Source of the DNA: Amorphoplanes digitatis
GTDB taxonomy: Bacteria > Actinomycetota > Actinomycetes > Mycobacteriales > Micromonosporaceae
Direction: 5' to 3'
Assembly: GCF_014205335.1 (NCBI RefSeq)
Contig: NZ_JACHNH010000001.1
Location: 6,504,501-6,568,500 of the forward strand
DNA length: 64,000 bases
Positions within the stretch are counted from its first letter, which is position 1; each line of letters starts with the position of its first letter. Position numbers and translations under genes: made by a program. Positions 58,004-64,000 of this stretch are shown piece after piece. Under the pieces are notes generated by a model. It made no database searches, was not told the DNA's origin, and saw nothing but the letters and a program-made list of their open reading frames with translations.

Positions 58004-59989
58004 TCACGGCTGCCGCCCCGGCCGTACGGTGAATTCGGGCTGGCGCTGCGGCGGCGTCGTCCGGTTGCGCCCGTTGCTCCGGTTGCGGCCGGCCCGCGAC
58101 ACCACGGCCGGCGGGGTCGCCTCGCGGGCGGCCGACAGCGCCGGGCTCTCGGCGAGCCAGCGCAGGACGGCGATGAGGTCCGTGCGCGGCACCGTCGGGT
58201 CGAGCAGCGACAGCACGGCGCCGTCCAGCGGCGGCACCGGGGCCTGCGAGATCAGCGGGTGGTTCGGCCGGTGGTCGGGCTCGTCCGGGCCGAGCAGGAT
58301 CTCCTGGAGCTTCTCCCCCGGGCGCAGTCCGGTGTAGACGATCTGGATGTGCCGGTCGGACGCGTCGGCGAGGCGGCGGGCGACGTCGGCGATGCGTACC
58401 GGCTCGCCCATGTCCAGGACCAGCACCTCGCCGCTGCTGTCCAGGGCGCCGGCCTGGATGACCAGGCGAACGGCCTCCTGCACGGTCATGAAGAAGCGGG
58501 ACACGTCGGGGTCGGTGACGGTGATCGGCCCGCCCGACTCGACCTGTGCCGTGAACGCGGTGAGCACGGAGCCGCGGCTGCCGAGCACGTTGCCGAACCG
58601 GACGCTGCAATAGGTGCCGGGCGCGGACTCGTCGGCGGCCGCGGTGAGCCGCTCGGTGATCCGCTTGGAGTAACCGAGCACGCTCGTCGGGTCGGCGGCC
58701 TTGTCGGTCGAGATGTTCACCAGCCGGTCGACGCCGTGCCGCAGCGCGGTCTGGAGGATCTGGTACGTGCCGATGATGTTGGTCTTGAGCGCCTCGGACG
58801 GGTGCATCTCCAGCAGCGGCAGGTGCTTGAGGGCCGCCGCGTGGAACACCACCTGCGGCCGGTGCTCGGCGAACACCTCGTCGAGGCGCTGCTGGTCGCG
58901 GATGTCGGCGACGACCAGGTTGCGATCGTCGAGCAGCGCCCGGCCGTCCAGCGACAGCTGCACGGCGTGCAGCCCGGACTCGTCGCGGTCCAGCATGACG
59001 AGGCGGGCCGGCTTGAAGCGGGCGACCTGGCGGCACAGCTCGGAGCCGATCGAGCCGCCGGCGCCGGTGACCAGCACCCGGCGCCCCTCGAGATAGCCGG
59101 CCACTGCGGCCAGGTCGATGCCGACCTCACGCCGGCCGAGCAGGTCGGCGTGGCTGATGGGACGGATGTCCTCCACGCTGACGGTACGGCCGAACAGTTC
59201 GACGACCGGCGGCACGACCTTCAGGTCGACGTTGAGCGGCTGGGCCAACTCGGTCAGCTCCCGGACCAGGTCGGCGCTCGCGCTGGGGATCGCGATGAGC
59301 ACCGTGTCGGCGCGGAACCGCCGGACGACCTCGGCCATGGCGTTCCGGTTTCCGGACACCGGTACGCCCATCAGCCGCAGGGTGCGCTTGGCGGGATCGT
59401 CGTCGAGCAGCGCGACCGGGACGTACGGGCTGAACGGGCTGCGCAGCATGGCGCGGATGACCTGGGCCGAGCCCTCGCCCGCGCCCATCACCACGACCCG
59501 GGTGCCGTGCTCCGGCGAGGGCCGCAGGCGGTGGTCGTGCAGCAGCCGGGCGGCGTAGCGCACGCCGGCCGCCAGGACCAGGGCGATCAGGCCCGCCGCG
59601 ATGATGGCCGAGCGCGGCACGAGCCGGCCGACGAGGGTGTCCAGGATGAACACCAACGGGGTGGTGAACGCCGCGGTCTTGGCCAGCGCGGCGATCTCCT
59701 CGAAGCAGCCGTAGGACCACCGGCCGGTGTACAGCCCGAACTGGAGGCCGACGGCGGTGTGCACGATCGCGGCCAGCGAGGCCAGTATCAGCAACCCGGT
59801 GGCGTCGACCGCGGCGAAGTCACCGTCGTGGCGCAGCAGGGTGGCGATCAGCAGCGCCACGGCCAGCGCCATCGCGTCGGCGGCGGCCCGGGCTGCCCGG
59901 ACGGGCAGCGCCGCGAGCAGCCACGGCGGTGTCCTGAAACCGGCTGGGACGTCCGTGACGTCGGTCGGCGTCGGTCGCCGTACCCGCAT
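58004..59989 (-). CDS. Membrane-anchored CapD/FlaA1-type nucleotide-sugar 4,6-dehydratase/epimerase
   Basis: A 661-residue protein. Four N-terminal membrane helices precede a CoA-binding-like Rossmann domain (VVVMGAGEGSAQVI). The C-terminal SDR domain has VTGAGGSIGSELC, the DIRD motif and the catalytic segment ISTDKAADPTSVLGYSKRI (with Lys of the S/T-x-K group). A tail follows that is rich in Arg/Asn/Pro. It acts on UDP-GlcNAc-like sugars to give the 4-keto-6-deoxy sugar used by DegT aminotransferases. The ATG at 59989 is chosen because GGGGAGG lies five bases upstream. It is the first gene of a four-gene minus-strand operon. Confidence 0.9.
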   Translation of the reverse strand: MRVRRPTPTDVTDVPAGFRTPPWLLAALPVRAARAAADAMALAVALLIATLLRHDGDFAAVDATGLLILASLAAIVHTAVGLQFGLYTGRWSYGCFEEIAALAKTAAFTTPLVFILDTLVGRLVPRSAIIAAGLIALVLAAGVRYAARLLHDHRLRPSPEHGTRVVVMGAGEGSAQVIRAMLRSPFSPYVPVALLDDDPAKRTLRLMGVPVSGNRNAMAEVVRRFRADTVLIAIPSASADLVRELTELAQPLNVDLKVVPPVVELFGRTVSVEDIRPISHADLLGRREVGIDLAAVAGYLEGRRVLVTGAGGSIGSELCRQVARFKPARLVMLDRDESGLHAVQLSLDGRALLDDRNLVVADIRDQQRLDEVFAEHRPQVVFHAAALKHLPLLEMHPSEALKTNIIGTYQILQTALRHGVDRLVNISTDKAADPTSVLGYSKRITERLTAAADESAPGTYCSVRFGNVLGSRGSVLTAFTAQVESGGPITVTDPDVSRFFMTVQEAVRLVIQAGALDSSGEVLVLDMGEPVRIADVARRLADASDRHIQIVYTGLRPGEKLQEILLGPDEPDHRPNHPLISQAPVPPLDGAVLSLLDPTVPRTDLIAVLRWLAESPALSAAREATPPAVVSRAGRNRSNGRNRTTPPQRQPEFTVRPGRQP

Positions 59990-60040
59990 GAATTCCTCCC
60001 CGTACGAACGTTGGTGTCGACAAGGAAAATCGAGCGTCGC

Positions 60041-60073
60041 GCAATGCATAATCGAGATCCAGAAATGCATTGC
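60041..60073. promoter_or_regulatory. 9-bp inverted repeat in the capD leader
   Basis: GCAATGCAT (60041-60049) and ATGCATTGC (60065-60073) form perfect arms around a 15-bp centre. Each arm contains the palindrome ATGCAT. It lies between motif B and the CapD-type start at 59989, so it could be an operator near the promoter or an RNA hairpin in the 5' leader. Confidence 0.5.
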
Positions 60074-60140
60074 AAGCCGCTCGCAGTACGTCGCTATCAG
60101 CGCCTACGAATAGAGCGTGCCAGCCGTGGCGTATCGGTCA

Positions 60141-60180
60141 CAGTAGTAATTGTCATGCCCTACATGAGGCGGATTCATGT
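60141..60180 (-). promoter_or_regulatory. Shared 40-bp composite motif, copy B (toward CapD operon)
   Basis: On the minus strand the sequence reads ACATGA, five free bases, CCTCATGT, five free bases, ATGACAATTACTACTG. All fixed blocks match copy A with one change (R position). It ends 151 bp before the CapD-type ATG at 59989. The match covers 29 block positions over 40 bp with the same two spacers, which is too good for chance in a GC-rich genome. Confidence 0.75.
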
Positions 60181-60281
60181 TCAGTACCAACGGCCGTCCC
60201 ACGTGCTCGATCGCCTCCCCGACAAGCACTTTCCGACCCAAGGGCGACGTCCGTTCGGTCAATAATCGGGCGCCCCACAGC

Positions 60282-60321
60282 CAGTGAGAAGGCTTCATGT
60301 TCAACATGACATTTGTAACTG
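60282..60321 (+). promoter_or_regulatory. Shared 40-bp composite motif, copy C (toward GT4 gene), looser
   Basis: Reads CAGTGA, five bases, CTTCATGT, five bases, ATGACATTTGTAACTG. Second block and the first six bases of the third are conserved and spacing is identical; the first block keeps only TGA. It ends 58 bp before the leader ORF start and 93 bp before the GT4 ATG. Confidence 0.6.
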
Positions 60322-60379
60322 TCATTGGGCACCTGCGCTCTGGCAGCGTCTTTATCGCGGATGTCAAACAGGAGACAAA

Positions 60380-60418
60380 ATGAAAAAGTTCCGCACGCGG
60401 GCCGGGGCCTGGCCATGA
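60380..60418 (+). CDS. Short leader ORF coupled to the GT4 gene
   Basis: Twelve codons (MKKFRTRAGAWP, then TGA) with the best ribosome site in the region, AGGAGA at 60370-60375, four bases before the ATG. Its TGA overlaps the ATG of the glycosyltransferase (ATGA, 60415-60418). The GT4 gene itself has only a poor ribosome site, so ribosomes finishing the leader probably reinitiate. A product of its own is unlikely to matter, and I see no run of one amino acid that would mark a classical attenuator. Confidence 0.55.
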   Translation: MKKFRTRAGAWP

Positions 60419-61584
60419 GGGTTCTGCACATCATCACGACGCTGGCCGAGGGCGGCGCCGAGCATCAGCTCCGGCTGCTGGTGCGCCGGCTGCCGTACGA
60501 CTGCGAGGTCGTCACGCTGTCCCGGCCGGGCGCCGTCGCCGCCGCCATGCGCGCCGACGGCACGACCGTGCATGAGGTGCTCACCACCCGCGACCGCGAC
60601 CTGTCCGCGGTGATCAGGCTGAGCCGCCTGATCCGGCTCGGCCACTTCGACGTGGTGCACACCCACCTCTACCGCGCCTGCGTGCAGGGCCTGCTCGCGG
60701 CCCGGCTGGCCGGGGTGCGGCACGTGGTCGCCACCGAGTACCACCTGGGCGGCGCCGGCGGCGCCCGGGCGCTGTACCTGATCGGCGACCGGCTCGGCCT
60801 GCTCACCATCGCGGCGTCCGAGCAGATCGCGGACCGGCTGCGCGCCCTCGGCGTGCCGGACGAGCGGATAACCGTCATCCCCAAGGCGATCGACGCGACC
60901 GAGTTCGGCTACGACCCGGCGCTGCGCGCCGCGGCCCGCGAGCGCCTGGGCATCGCCCCGGACGCGCGGGTTATCGGCGGCCTGGGCCGGCTGGAGCCGG
61001 GCAAGCGGTTCGACCGCCTGATCCGGGCCGTCGGCGAGGTGCCGGGCGCGGACCTGCTGCTGGTCGGCGACGGCTCGGCCCGGCCCGCGCTGGAGCGGCT
61101 GGCCGTCATCGAGGGCGTCGCCGACCGGGTGACCTTCGCCGGCGCGGTCGGCCACGCGCGGGAGATGCTCTGCGCGATGGACGTCTTCGCGTCACCGTCT
61201 GACGAGGACACGTTCGGGCTGGTGGTGCTCGAGGCGCTGGCCAGCGGCCTGCCCGCGCTGTACGCGACCTGCCCGCCGCTGGAGCAGCTCGCCGCGGCGC
61301 GGTCCGCCGTCTCGGGCACCGAGCGGCTCTCCCCGCACGACCGGGAGTCGTTGCCGCGCAAGCTCCGCACCGAGCTGCTCAGTCTCCAGGAGCGCGACGG
61401 CGCCCGGCTGCCCGTACGCACGGCGGGCGAACGCTACGACGCCGCCGAGCTGGCCGCCTCGGTCGGCCTGCTCTACGAACGGATGGCCGACGGCCGCTCA
61501 CCGACGCGGCGGGGCACCAGGGAACAGTCCTCCATCACCCGCCCGAACGACGCGAAGCGCAGGAGGCGGCGCAGGGCGATGTAG
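60415..61584 (+). CDS. GT4 family glycosyltransferase 2
   Basis: A 389-residue GT-B enzyme. It opens MRVLHIITTLAEGGAEHQLRL, has FDVVHTHLYRACVQGLLAAR, and in the C-terminal domain VIPKAIDATEF, GGLGRLEPGKRFDRLI and SPSDEDTFGLVVLEALASGLPAL with the E-x7-E nucleotide-sugar motif. It adds one sugar to the repeat unit. The last about 30 residues (ending KRRRRRRAM) are basic and read opposite the end of the VanZ gene, giving a 112-bp convergent overlap. The ATG at 60415 is coupled to the leader ORF; the same frame is open upstream to 60325 but without support. Confidence 0.88.
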   Translation: MRVLHIITTLAEGGAEHQLRLLVRRLPYDCEVVTLSRPGAVAAAMRADGTTVHEVLTTRDRDLSAVIRLSRLIRLGHFDVVHTHLYRACVQGLLAARLAGVRHVVATEYHLGGAGGARALYLIGDRLGLLTIAASEQIADRLRALGVPDERITVIPKAIDATEFGYDPALRAAARERLGIAPDARVIGGLGRLEPGKRFDRLIRAVGEVPGADLLLVGDGSARPALERLAVIEGVADRVTFAGAVGHAREMLCAMDVFASPSDEDTFGLVVLEALASGLPALYATCPPLEQLAAARSAVSGTERLSPHDRESLPRKLRTELLSLQERDGARLPVRTAGERYDAAELAASVGLLYERMADGRSPTRRGTREQSSITRPNDAKRRRRRRAM

Positions 61585-62069
61585 CCGAGCAGCGCGCCCA
61601 GCGTGTTCGAGATCAGGTCGTTGACGTCCGCCCACCGGTCACCGTGCAGGGTGAGGCACAGGATCGCCTGCGTGACCTCGATGCCCGCGCTGAGCAGGAA
61701 GCCCACCAGCACGACCCGGCCCTTGTCCCGGACGCCGAACACCAGGCGGAGCACCGCGGCCAGCGGGAGGGTCATGACGATGTTCAACAGGAAGTCGTCC
61801 ACCCGCATGGTGGTCAGCGGGACCAGGATGATCCGGTAGAGCTCGGGCTCGCCGGCGTTCTCGCCCCAGGCCAGCCGCAGCGGCAGCATCGTCGCGCCGA
61901 GCACGGCGACCAGGTACCAGCCCGAGGCCGACGCCGCGACGAACCGCCCGGTCGTCAGCAGCCCCCGGCGGCGCAGCACGACCCAGGACACGACCATGAG
62001 GACGGTCCCCAGCGGAATCAGGATCGGCAGGGCCGGCACGGTGAGCTGTTCAGGTGGCATCCGGGCCAA
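61473..62069 (-). CDS. VanZ-like family membrane protein
   Basis: A 198-residue protein with about five membrane helices and the VanZ hallmark DVNDLISNTLGALLGY, plus FLLNIVMTLPLAAVLRLVFG and LLSAGIEVTQAIL. VanZ-like proteins confer low-level glycopeptide resistance in some hosts or are linked to exopolysaccharide loci; the mechanism is unknown. Its 3' end overlaps the convergent GT4 gene by 112 bp. An ATG at 62060 is an alternative start. Confidence 0.83.
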   Translation of the reverse strand: MARMPPEQLTVPALPILIPLGTVLMVVSWVVLRRRGLLTTGRFVAASASGWYLVAVLGATMLPLRLAWGENAGEPELYRIILVPLTTMRVDDFLLNIVMTLPLAAVLRLVFGVRDKGRVVLVGFLLSAGIEVTQAILCLTLHGDRWADVNDLISNTLGALLGYIALRRLLRFASFGRVMEDCSLVPRRVGERPSAIRS

Positions 62070-62099
62070 GAATACCGAGGCCGGCGCCGGGTCCGGTCG

Positions 62100-62708
62100 C
62101 TATCGCAACCAGCCGCCCTTACGGGCGATGCGGATCGCGTCGAGGCGGTTGCGCGCGCCGGTCTTGGTGATGACGGCCGAGAGATAGTTGCGCACGGTCC
62201 CGCCGGAGAGGTAGAGGCGGCCCGCGATCTCGCGCACCGACTCGCCCTCGGCCGCGAGCCCGAGCACCTCAAGCTCCCGGGTGCTGAGCCCGCGATCGGT
62301 GTTCAGCGAGGCGGCCTGGAGCATCGGGGACACGACGCGCTCGCCGGCCGCGAGCCGCCGGATGGAATCCGCGAGCACCGCGTCGGAGGCGTCCTTGAGG
62401 ACGAAGTTGAGCCCGCCGGCCCAGCGGCGCGGCGGAAGCATTCCGCGTTTCGCCGGATCGCACAGCAGCAGCATGGAACAGGACGGAATGGTCGCGCGCA
62501 ACTCCTCGGCGAGGGGTAGCACCTGACTGACCATGTACTCGGTGTCGATCACGATCACATTCGGCCACAACTCCGCGGCCCGAGCCGGCAGATCACTGCT
62601 CAAAGAGAGCGTGCCGACGTAGTGAATGTCAGGTTTGGCCTCTAGCAGTGTTCGTACCGGGACTCCGAAGTAGCCCTCGTCTCTCACCACCACAACCCGG
62701 ATCATCAC
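62100..62708 (-). CDS. NarL/LuxR-type response regulator
   Basis: A 202-residue regulator. The receiver domain keeps the phosphorylatable Asp (VIVIDTEYM) and conserved Lys (FVLKDAS), with the N-terminal acidic pocket RDEGYF. The LuxR HTH is at the C-terminus (LSTRELEVLGLAAEGESVREIAGRLYLSGGTVRNYLSAV). No sensor kinase gene is adjacent. Tail of polysaccharide locus and near VanZ, so it is a candidate controller of these genes. AGGTGG lies just before the ATG; a second ATG follows immediately. Confidence 0.88.
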   Translation of the reverse strand: MMIRVVVVRDEGYFGVPVRTLLEAKPDIHYVGTLSLSSDLPARAAELWPNVIVIDTEYMVSQVLPLAEELRATIPSCSMLLLCDPAKRGMLPPRRWAGGLNFVLKDASDAVLADSIRRLAAGERVVSPMLQAASLNTDRGLSTRELEVLGLAAEGESVREIAGRLYLSGGTVRNYLSAVITKTGARNRLDAIRIARKGGWLR

Positions 62709-63091
62709 ACCACCTAGTCTGTCAGCCGGGATCCCTGTTTCTCCACCTGTCTACTTCGGAGATGCCAGTCCCAACGGATCGGCCACATGCACGAGAGAGT
62801 CGGTACAGATGATCTTTTATAGGTAATGTTTTCCCAGTTCAGCGCACATTTGTGCCATTCAATTGCTAAGGCGCCGTTGCCTACTCAACGTACCGGTAAC
62901 CACACGCTTCGAACACAGGCATAGCCGATCGACCGAGGCAGAACTGCCGGATCTCCGTGCGGTGCCCGCCGAATCGGCGGTGAACCGATCGTAATAGACT
63001 CATCTCATTCAACTGTCCACAGTAATAGCTTTTCACCCGATATAGATAAGATCGGGTTTGGCCGCCGCCCGGACCCGGGTACCCCCGGCGG
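62709..63091. promoter_or_regulatory. Divergent control region, response regulator / PAP2 gene
   Basis: A 383-bp AT-richer stretch with no gene. It includes TTTTATAGGTAATGTTTTCC (62815-62834), which could hold a promoter of the regulator gene, and CAATTGCTA (62860 area), shared exactly with part of motif copy A. An inverted repeat lies near its right end. Minus-strand frames through it are shadows of the PAP2 gene. Confidence 0.5.
63035..63057. promoter_or_regulatory. 7-bp inverted repeat upstream of the second PAP2 gene
   Basis: ACCCGAT (63035-63041) and ATCGGGT (63051-63057) flank the AT-rich centre ATAGATAAG, 34 bp before the PAP2 ATG. The centre resembles a -10 element, so this may be an operator over the promoter. 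Confidence 0.5.
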
Positions 63092-63784
63092 ATGATTGAC
63101 TTCGCGGCGCAGGCTCTCAAGCGGATCCTGGCACCGATCTCGGCCCTGCTCGCCGTCATGATCGCCCTGGGCCTGCTCATCACCAAGGTCTTCCCGCACA
63201 CGTGGCCGCTGACCGTGGAGGACTCGGTCAATCGCGAGCTCGAGCGCGACCGCACCCACGACATCAGCATGGTCTCCCTGATCTTCAGCACCCTGGCCAG
63301 CACCCCGGCGATCATCGCCGTGACGATCCTCGCGGCGCTCGTGCTGCGGCTGACCCTGCGGCGCTGGCGGGAATCGATCTTCCTGTGCGCGGCGGTCTGC
63401 GCCCAGGCGCTGATCTTCTTCCTGACCACGCTGGTGATCGACCGGCCGCGCCCCGAGGTCGACCACATGGACACCTCCCCGCCGACCTCGAGTTTCCCGT
63501 CCGGCCACACCTCGGCGTCGGTCGCCCTCTACCTGGGGCTGGCCGTGATCCTGGTCCGGCTGACCGACCGCACCGGCCTCAAGGCGGCGTGCTGGCTGCT
63601 GCTGCTCGTGCCGGTCGGGGTGGCGCTGGGCCGGATGTACCGCGGCATGCACCACCCCACCGACGTACTCGCGTCCTTCCTCAACGGCGCCGTCTGCGTG
63701 TGGGTCATGGCCCGAGCCATCCTCGACCGCGACGCCATCCGGCACCGAAAGCAGCTCACGGCCGGGCACCACCCGGCGCGGTGA
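63092..63784 (+). CDS. PAP2 family lipid phosphatase 2
   Basis: A 230-residue membrane phosphatase with the PAP2 motifs LVIDRPRP, SSFPSGHTSASVAL and RMYRGMHHPTDVLAS, and about six helices. The likely substrate is undecaprenyl pyrophosphate or a related lipid phosphate, which would recycle carrier lipid for the polysaccharide locus. The ATG at 63092 has only a weak CGGCGG site. Its last codons (GHHPAR, stop) are part of a 44-bp repeat that continues downstream. Confidence 0.87.
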   Translation: MIDFAAQALKRILAPISALLAVMIALGLLITKVFPHTWPLTVEDSVNRELERDRTHDISMVSLIFSTLASTPAIIAVTILAALVLRLTLRRWRESIFLCAAVCAQALIFFLTTLVIDRPRPEVDHMDTSPPTSSFPSGHTSASVALYLGLAVILVRLTDRTGLKAACWLLLLVPVGVALGRMYRGMHHPTDVLASFLNGAVCVWVMARAILDRDAIRHRKQLTAGHHPAR

Positions 63785-63990
63785 CCGGAACGGCGGACAC
63801 CGCGCCCGGGCACCACCGGAGGCCGTGACCGGAACGGCGGACACCGCGCCCGGGCATCACCCGAGGCCGTGACCGGGACGGCTGGCACCGCGGCCGGCCA
63901 CCGCGGCCGGGCATCGCGGCCGGGCATCGCGGCCGGGCATCGCCGCGGGCGGTGACCGGGACGGCGGGCGGGCGCCGCGGCCGGGCACGG
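63759..63990 (+). repeat. 44-bp tandem copies of the PAP2 gene 3' end plus 13-bp repeats
   Basis: The end of the PAP2 gene with its TGA (63782-63784) recurs with TGA at 63826-63828 and 63870-63872, a 44-bp period, and again at 63953-63955. Between the last two lie about four copies of a 13-bp unit (GCATCGCGGCCGG). The array runs toward the window edge, so its full extent is unknown. No gene is visible in the last 216 bp. Confidence 0.85.
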
Positions 63991-64000
63991 AATGGTCCGG

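Larger units (their letters stand above)
59990..60414. promoter_or_regulatory. Divergent control region of the two polysaccharide operons
   Basis: A 425-bp AT-richer region with no believable gene. It contains motif copies B (60141-60180) and C (60282-60321), a 9-bp inverted repeat at 60041-60073 and the leader ORF at 60380. The 87-codon minus-strand frame at 60104-60367 lacks a ribosome site and codon bias and is not taken as a gene. Confidence 0.8.

Noticed and set aside
60104..60367. 87-codon minus-strand frame between the polysaccharide operons
   Set aside because: No ribosome site, no GC-rich third positions, and it runs over both regulatory motifs.

Overview
The window is very GC-rich and densely coded, with many GTG starts, short gaps and ATGA/GTGA stop-start overlaps. 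It carries a SigE-type ECF sigma gene, MoxR/DUF58/transglutaminase genes, a glutathione-independent formaldehyde dehydrogenase, a second-type LexA, a chemotaxis receptor and many actinobacteria-specific small families. This fits a filamentous actinomycete, most likely Micromonosporaceae. The chemoreceptor would suit a genus with motile spores such as Actinoplanes, but that is inference. I see no rRNA, tRNA, CRISPR array, transposase or integrase.

Region 1 (1-19 kb) holds unrelated housekeeping and accessory genes. They are a TPR-protein tail; a divergent SLOG-domain / TIR-WD40 pair that looks like a signalling or defence module; a two-gene K+ channel operon; an ECF sigma factor with its linked membrane protein; and a sulfur amino-acid catabolism locus. 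That locus (gamma-elimination enzyme, E1/transketolase-like enzyme, divergent Lrp regulator, nearby acyl-CoA-dehydrogenase-like flavoprotein) has the layout of the mdeA-mdeB-mdeR locus of Pseudomonas. A DUF4184 membrane protein, a secreted debranching-type glycosidase, a membrane protein and a serine-hydrolase-fold protein that has lost its catalytic motifs follow. Region 2 (19-30 kb) has the chemoreceptor, then a co-directional set: a TPR/TM/Fn3 protein, an anchored propeller/Fn3 protein, MoxR ATPase, DUF58, and a TgpA-type transglutaminase lacking Cys and His. Region 3 (30-38 kb) has an MFS exporter, small conserved proteins, a secreted GH26-like glycosidase, two methyltransferases, a GNAT, a PAP2 phosphatase and formaldehyde dehydrogenase.

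Region 4 (38.5-62 kb) is a Wzx/Wzy-type exopolysaccharide locus. It encodes an initiating phosphoglycosyltransferase, UDP-sugar dehydrogenase, CapD-type dehydratase, DegT aminotransferases, two GT4 enzymes, a Wzz/BY-kinase-like protein, flippase, polymerase, deacetylase, a secreted six-hairpin protein, and three FemAB-like transferases, two of which flank an FAD monooxygenase. An unrelated block (VOC, AraC, GyrI-like, membrane protein, LexA) splits it between 51.76 and 54.94 kb. The locus ends with VanZ, a LuxR-type response regulator and a second PAP2 phosphatase.

The least expected signals are non-coding. A 40-bp composite motif occurs three times, each oriented toward a gene starting a polysaccharide transcription unit (39.6, 60.1 and 60.3 kb), and a 12-codon leader ORF is stop-start coupled to a glycosyltransferase. 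At three separate loci (31.3, 35.5 and 63.8 kb) the 3' end of a gene, stop codon included, is followed by tandem copies of itself.
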